Below are positions 60,325-64,000 of a stretch of 64,000 nucleotides of DNA, in pieces. The DNA comes from Acidobacteriaceae bacterium (GTDB lineage: Bacteria > Acidobacteriota > Terriglobia > Terriglobales > Acidobacteriaceae). Made by a program: the position numbers and the translations under genes. Under the pieces are notes generated by a model. It ran no database searches and was not told where the DNA came from. It was given only the letters and a program-made list of their open reading frames with translations. The stretch lies in contig DASZBM010000002.1 in the NCBI GenBank assembly GCA_035944135.1, forward strand, positions 248,001 to 312,000. Direction: 5' to 3'. Numbering within the stretch: the stretch's first letter is position 1; every line of letters begins with the position of its first letter.

Positions 60325-62214
60325 ATGGACGGCCAGAAGCCGGAGGTAATTGAAGAGCAGTCGCGCACGGAAAACCCCGAGGATGTAGCGGTTCTGTACT
60401 CGTGGGCGAACCTGCAGGGCGCTCGATACCGGGACTTCTCGGGCGCTCGGCGGGAATCCCGTGCCCTGATGCGGCAGCGAGCGGCGCAGGAGGCGAAGGA
60501 TGCGGAGAGCCGGGCACAGGCGGAGGCGGAGGCCGCGGCCGCGGCTTCAGAACGTGCGGCTCGGGAGGCAGAGGAGATTGCGCGGCTGCACGAGAAGGCT
60601 GCGCGAAAGGCCGCTGAAGCCAAACAGCGGCGAGACCTGGAGCTGGAAGAGATCGCCCGGGCGCAGGCGATGCGGCAGGCGACGGAGCTAAGCCGCAAGG
60701 CTGCGGAGGAGCGCGTCCAGGCAGCGAAGAGAGCGGAGGCTGCAGCGGCTGCGGAGGCGGCGGAGCGGCGCGAAGCAAGAGAGATTACAGAGGCGAGGGC
60801 ATCGGCCGAGCGGCAGGCGCTGCGGTATGCCGAGGCCGAGATGCGTCGTCGCAAGCTGGCCGGGCCGCAGCCCGTGGCGAAACTGCCGGGAGAACTGACG
60901 GACCCATACCAGCACCAGCGACAGCCGGATCAGCCACCGCCGGAGAAGGTGTTTGCAACGCTCGTGACTCCTGAGCAGGACATGCGGCCGGCGAGATTTC
61001 CAGCGCGCGATGGGCGCTTTCGGCTGCCACCGATGGGAATCGCCGACGAGGCGGACACGATGGGATTCGTTGCCGACCCGATCACCGCGGCGTTTGCTGT
61101 TACGGAGCCCGAGCCGCTCCCGGAGACGCAGAGCTCGAACAGAAACGGACACGCTGCGATTTCGGGCGGACCTCCGAAGGAGCTGCAGGACTCGAACGGT
61201 ACGAAACAGGCCAGCGCCCAAGCTGTGCCTTCGGCGCCGACGGCTGGGGAGCATGCCCAGGCGCAGGCGGCGCTTCCGGCATGGCTTCAGGAAGAAGAGC
61301 ACCCGAAACGGCATGCTGAAGCGGCCGTGGACGCAACTCTTGGAGACACTTTGCAGCAGTCGCGGGAGCGCGTAGCCTCGCGATGGTTTGCGTTGCGTGA
61401 ACTGTTCGATCAGGGTCCGCAGGAGCAGGCTCCAGCGGAGCGAAAGTCCGCGACCGGCGAGGTGCCGGTGCTGGCGGTGTTCTCGCTAGCCGGCGGCGTA
61501 GGGAAGACCAGTTTGGTGGCCACGCTGGGGCGCGCGCTGGCCTCGAGTGGCGAAAAGGTGCTGCTGACCGATACGACCTCGCATGGGCTGCTGCCGTTTT
61601 ACTTTGGCGCGAGCGAGCTGAAGCCGGGCGTCGTGCGCACGTTTGCGCCGCCGGTGGGAAGTGCGGATGCGCCCATTCATCTGCTGAGCTTCGATCTGCT
61701 GGAGAAGGGTGGCGATCTCGAAGCGCAGGACTGGCTGGCTGAGGAACTGACGCGCAACAGCCAGGGTATGCAGCGCGTCCTGGTGGATCTTTCGCCTTCG
61801 GTTCCGTGGGTGCTCCGGAGACTGGCGCGCATGAACTCGATTGTGATGGTGCCGATGAAACCTGATATGAGCTCGGTGATCAGCTTGAACGTGGTGGAGA
61901 AGTTCTTTGCAGATGTGACGGATGGAAACGGAAAGCCATTGCATCCGCGATATGTGCTGAATGGATTTGACGCGTCGCAGCCGCTGCACCTGGATGTGCG
62001 CGAGGTGTTGCGCCAACAGTTGGGCGATCGTTTGCTGCCGTTTGTGATTCGCCGCTCGCCGGCGGTGTCGGAGGCGCTGGCGGAGGGTATGACGGTGATG
62101 GATTATGCGCCTGATACGGCTGTGGCGGGCGATGTGTTGAACCTGGCTTCGTGGCTGAGGACGCAGGCGGCGCCTGCCTCTGGCTTTAGAAAGGCGCGGT
62201 GGAGCGAGCAATGA
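60325..62214 (+). CDS. BcsQ-like ParA/MinD-family ATPase with long coiled-coil N-terminus
   Basis: From ATG 60325 (GAGG six bases ahead) the protein has 629 residues. Residues about 50-190 are an Ala/Glu/Arg-rich coiled coil, about 190-370 are low-complexity linker, and about 375-629 are a SIMIBI ATPase. The P-loop reads LAGGVGKTS, lacking the signature lysine of most ParA proteins, as in BcsQ. The later VLVDLSPSVPWVL and VMVPMKPD strands are normal. BcsQ helps place or assemble the cellulose synthase at the pole. Overlap with bcsA by 4 bases supports this role. The long coiled-coil extension is not a usual BcsQ feature. Confidence 0.8.
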   Translation: MDGQKPEVIEEQSRTENPEDVAVLYSWANLQGARYRDFSGARRESRALMRQRAAQEAKDAESRAQAEAEAAAAASERAAREAEEIARLHEKAARKAAEAKQRRDLELEEIARAQAMRQATELSRKAAEERVQAAKRAEAAAAAEAAERREAREITEARASAERQALRYAEAEMRRRKLAGPQPVAKLPGELTDPYQHQRQPDQPPPEKVFATLVTPEQDMRPARFPARDGRFRLPPMGIADEADTMGFVADPITAAFAVTEPEPLPETQSSNRNGHAAISGGPPKELQDSNGTKQASAQAVPSAPTAGEHAQAQAALPAWLQEEEHPKRHAEAAVDATLGDTLQQSRERVASRWFALRELFDQGPQEQAPAERKSATGEVPVLAVFSLAGGVGKTSLVATLGRALASSGEKVLLTDTTSHGLLPFYFGASELKPGVVRTFAPPVGSADAPIHLLSFDLLEKGGDLEAQDWLAEELTRNSQGMQRVLVDLSPSVPWVLRRLARMNSIVMVPMKPDMSSVISLNVVEKFFADVTDGNGKPLHPRYVLNGFDASQPLHLDVREVLRQQLGDRLLPFVIRRSPAVSEALAEGMTVMDYAPDTAVAGDVLNLASWLRTQAAPASGFRKARWSEQ

Positions 62215-64000
62215 CCCGATCGCCTCTGTGGCGGGAGTTCGAGTCGAGCGATGCGCTGCTTCCGCGGCTCCTGCGGTTTCTGATTGTCGCGGGCGGAACA
62301 CTGTTCCTGCTCGCGTCGGCTGCTGTGCCGCTGCCGTGGCCGCAGCAGGCTGTGCTGGGCGGGTTGCTGGTGCTGAGCGCCCTTTGGCTGCACCGCGGCT
62401 CGGGCTCGTATCTCACGACTCTGATGCTGGTGTTGCTGTCGTGTTTTGCGACAGTGCGGTATGGCATCTGGCGCGTTCATGCGGTCGAGCAGTACTTCCG
62501 GTTCCGCGATTCGACGTGGAACCATCTCAACGCGTTCTTTGTCGTCGTTGTCTTAGGCGCTGAAGCCTATGCATTCGTGGCACTGATCCTGGGCTACTTC
62601 CAGACATTGTGGCCGCTGCGCCGGACGCCGGTGCCGCTGCCGGACGATCCGGAGAAGTGGCCTGAGGTCGACCTGCTGATTACGACCTACAACGAACCGC
62701 TGCGGCTGGTGAAGTATACGGCGCTTGCGGCGACGAACATCGACTGGCCTGAGGGCAAGCTGAACGTTTATCTGCTCGATGACGGCCGGCGCGAGGAGTT
62801 TCGCGACTTCGCCGAGCAGGCGGGCATCGGCTACATGACCCGCCCCAACAACGAGAACGCGAAGGCGGGCAACATCAATGCAGCGCTGAAGCGGTTGAAT
62901 GCGCCATTCGTTGCGGTGTTCGATGCGGACCATGTGCCGACGCGCAGCTTTCTGCAGCTCACGATGGGGTGGTTCGACCGCGACGTGAACCTGGCGTTGC
63001 TGCAAACACCGCAGCACTTCTACTCGCCTGATCCGTTTGAACGAAACCTCGAGCAGTTCCGGCATATTCCGGCCGAGAACGAACTGTTTTACGGCGTGGT
63101 GCAGGATGGCAACGATCTCTGGAACGCGACGTCATTTTGCGGATCCTGCGCGGTGCTGCGCCGCAGGGCGCTGGATGAGATTGGCGGAATTGCGACGGAG
63201 ACGGTAACCGAAGACGCGCACACGTCGATCCGGCTGCAGAAGGCTGGGTGGAGCACGGCGTACATCAATATTCCGCAGGCCGCGGGGCTCGCAACCGAAC
63301 GGTTGAGCGGGCACATTCGCCAGCGCGTTCGCTGGGCGCGCGGCATGACGCAGATCCTGCGGGTCGAGAATCCGTTGTTCGGGCGCGGGCTGAAGCTGGT
63401 GCAGCGGCTGTGCTACCTGAATTCTGCAGCGCATTTCCTGTTTGCCCTGCCGCGGCTGGTCTTCCTGATGGCGCCGCTGATTTACCTGATCTATGGCGGC
63501 ACCAACCTGCCGGGCACCTGGCAGTTGATTCTGGCGTACGCCGCGCCGCACCTGGTGATGCTGTACCTGACACATCTTCGCATTCAGGGAAGGCATCGGC
63601 ACTCGTTCTGGAACGAGATCTATGAAACGGTGCTGGCGCCGTACGTTCTGCTGCCGACGATCGGCGCGTTCCTGTGGCCGCGCAAGCCGAAGTTCAACGT
63701 CACGCCCAAGGGGCAGGTGCTCTACTCGAGCTTCTTCGACCGCCGCATTGCGCGGCCGTTTCTGCTGATGCTGTTTGTGAACTTCATCGGTCTGCTGTGC
63801 GCGATTCCGCGGCTGCATCTGTTTGCCGCATCGAACGCACCCGGATGGCAGGGGCGGCTGCTGAGCGTGCCGCACCAGATGTATGACCCGAATCACCTCG
63901 GCACAATCGTGGTCAACGTGGTGTGGACGCTCTTCAACATGATGCTGCTCAGCGTCGCGACGGCTGTGGCGTGGGAGAACCAGCAGCGGCGCCGTGCGGT
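62211..64000 (+). CDS. bcsA: Cellulose synthase catalytic subunit (partial, runs off the end)
   Basis: The frame is open from ATG 62211 (ATGA overlap with the preceding gene) to the window end, about 596 residues. There are about four N-terminal membrane helices, then the GT2 domain. It has LLDDGRR (DDG 190-192), VFDADHVP (DAD 238-240), TED 333-335 and the QxxRW motif QRVRW at 371-375. More membrane helices follow. It polymerises UDP-glucose into beta-1,4-glucan and moves the chain across the inner membrane. The C-terminal PilZ domain expected in BcsA lies beyond the window, so c-di-GMP control cannot be checked. Confidence 0.95.
   Translation, partial: MTRSPLWREFESSDALLPRLLRFLIVAGGTLFLLASAAVPLPWPQQAVLGGLLVLSALWLHRGSGSYLTTLMLVLLSCFATVRYGIWRVHAVEQYFRFRDSTWNHLNAFFVVVVLGAEAYAFVALILGYFQTLWPLRRTPVPLPDDPEKWPEVDLLITTYNEPLRLVKYTALAATNIDWPEGKLNVYLLDDGRREEFRDFAEQAGIGYMTRPNNENAKAGNINAALKRLNAPFVAVFDADHVPTRSFLQLTMGWFDRDVNLALLQTPQHFYSPDPFERNLEQFRHIPAENELFYGVVQDGNDLWNATSFCGSCAVLRRRALDEIGGIATETVTEDAHTSIRLQKAGWSTAYINIPQAAGLATERLSGHIRQRVRWARGMTQILRVENPLFGRGLKLVQRLCYLNSAAHFLFALPRLVFLMAPLIYLIYGGTNLPGTWQLILAYAAPHLVMLYLTHLRIQGRHRHSFWNEIYETVLAPYVLLPTIGAFLWPRKPKFNVTPKGQVLYSSFFDRRIARPFLLMLFVNFIGLLCAIPRLHLFAASNAPGWQGRLLSVPHQMYDPNHLGTIVVNVVWTLFNMMLLSVATAVAWENQQRRRA

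Noticed and set aside
1-64000. Search for CRISPR arrays, tRNA/rRNA genes, transposases and phage genes
   Set aside because: None was recognised by eye. A tRNA or small RNA could have been missed, since no structure search could be run.

Overview
The window looks like chromosomal DNA of an acidobacterium, probably of the Terriglobia/Acidobacteriaceae type. This is an inference from gene content: a very long TonB-dependent receptor with an N-terminal carboxypeptidase-regulatory domain, a VWFA-related secreted protein, many Tat-exported glycoside hydrolases, and GC-rich coding DNA with frequent TTG starts. No rRNA, tRNA, CRISPR array, insertion sequence or phage gene was recognised.

Region 1 (about 1-6.9 kb) is a signalling cluster. 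A stand-alone receiver gene faces away from a tightly overlapping rsbR-rsbS-rsbT stressosome module. This is followed by an ATPase-phosphatase fusion and two hybrid histidine kinases. RsbT-type ATPase domains occur three times in a row: alone, fused to a PP2C-like phosphatase, and fused to a histidine kinase plus receiver. No sigma factor is present, so the stressosome output probably feeds a phosphorelay.

Region 2 (about 7-39 kb) is a carbohydrate-use locus. It holds a TonB receptor, a DUF6259-like putative glycosidase, a GH125-GH92 pair read leftward, and a GH42-GH38-GH92-GH35 run read rightward. A LacI regulator follows, then a leftward galactose operon (SSS symporter, galK, galT, alcohol dehydrogenase). 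After these come a second LacI regulator, a GH1 enzyme, a PL5-like lyase and a ROK regulator. The enzyme set points to trimming of alpha-mannose- and beta-galactose-containing glycans, uptake of the sugars and Leloir metabolism of galactose. A palindrome centred on ACCGGT lies in front of several of these units, in front of the first LacI gene, and in front of a second DUF6259-like pair 40 kb away (50.3-54.7 kb). It is a good candidate operator for one regulon.

Region 3 (about 39-50 kb) is housekeeping and cytochrome c maturation. It contains a tiny zinc-ribbon gene, queG, a YihY-family gene and a lipoprotein beta-propeller. The ccmA-ybaK-ccmB-ccmC-ccmD run is read leftward. An M20 peptidase, two tandem paralogous membrane proteins, a CxxxY-type ccmE and a VWFA-related gene follow.

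Region 4 (about 50-64 kb) has the second pair of putative glycosidases, then hldE and a GT9 heptosyltransferase-like gene (LPS core), a DUF4254 gene, a TPR gene, a yvcK-type gene with an unusual insertion, and the start of a cellulose synthesis operon (bcsQ-like, then bcsA, which runs off the end).
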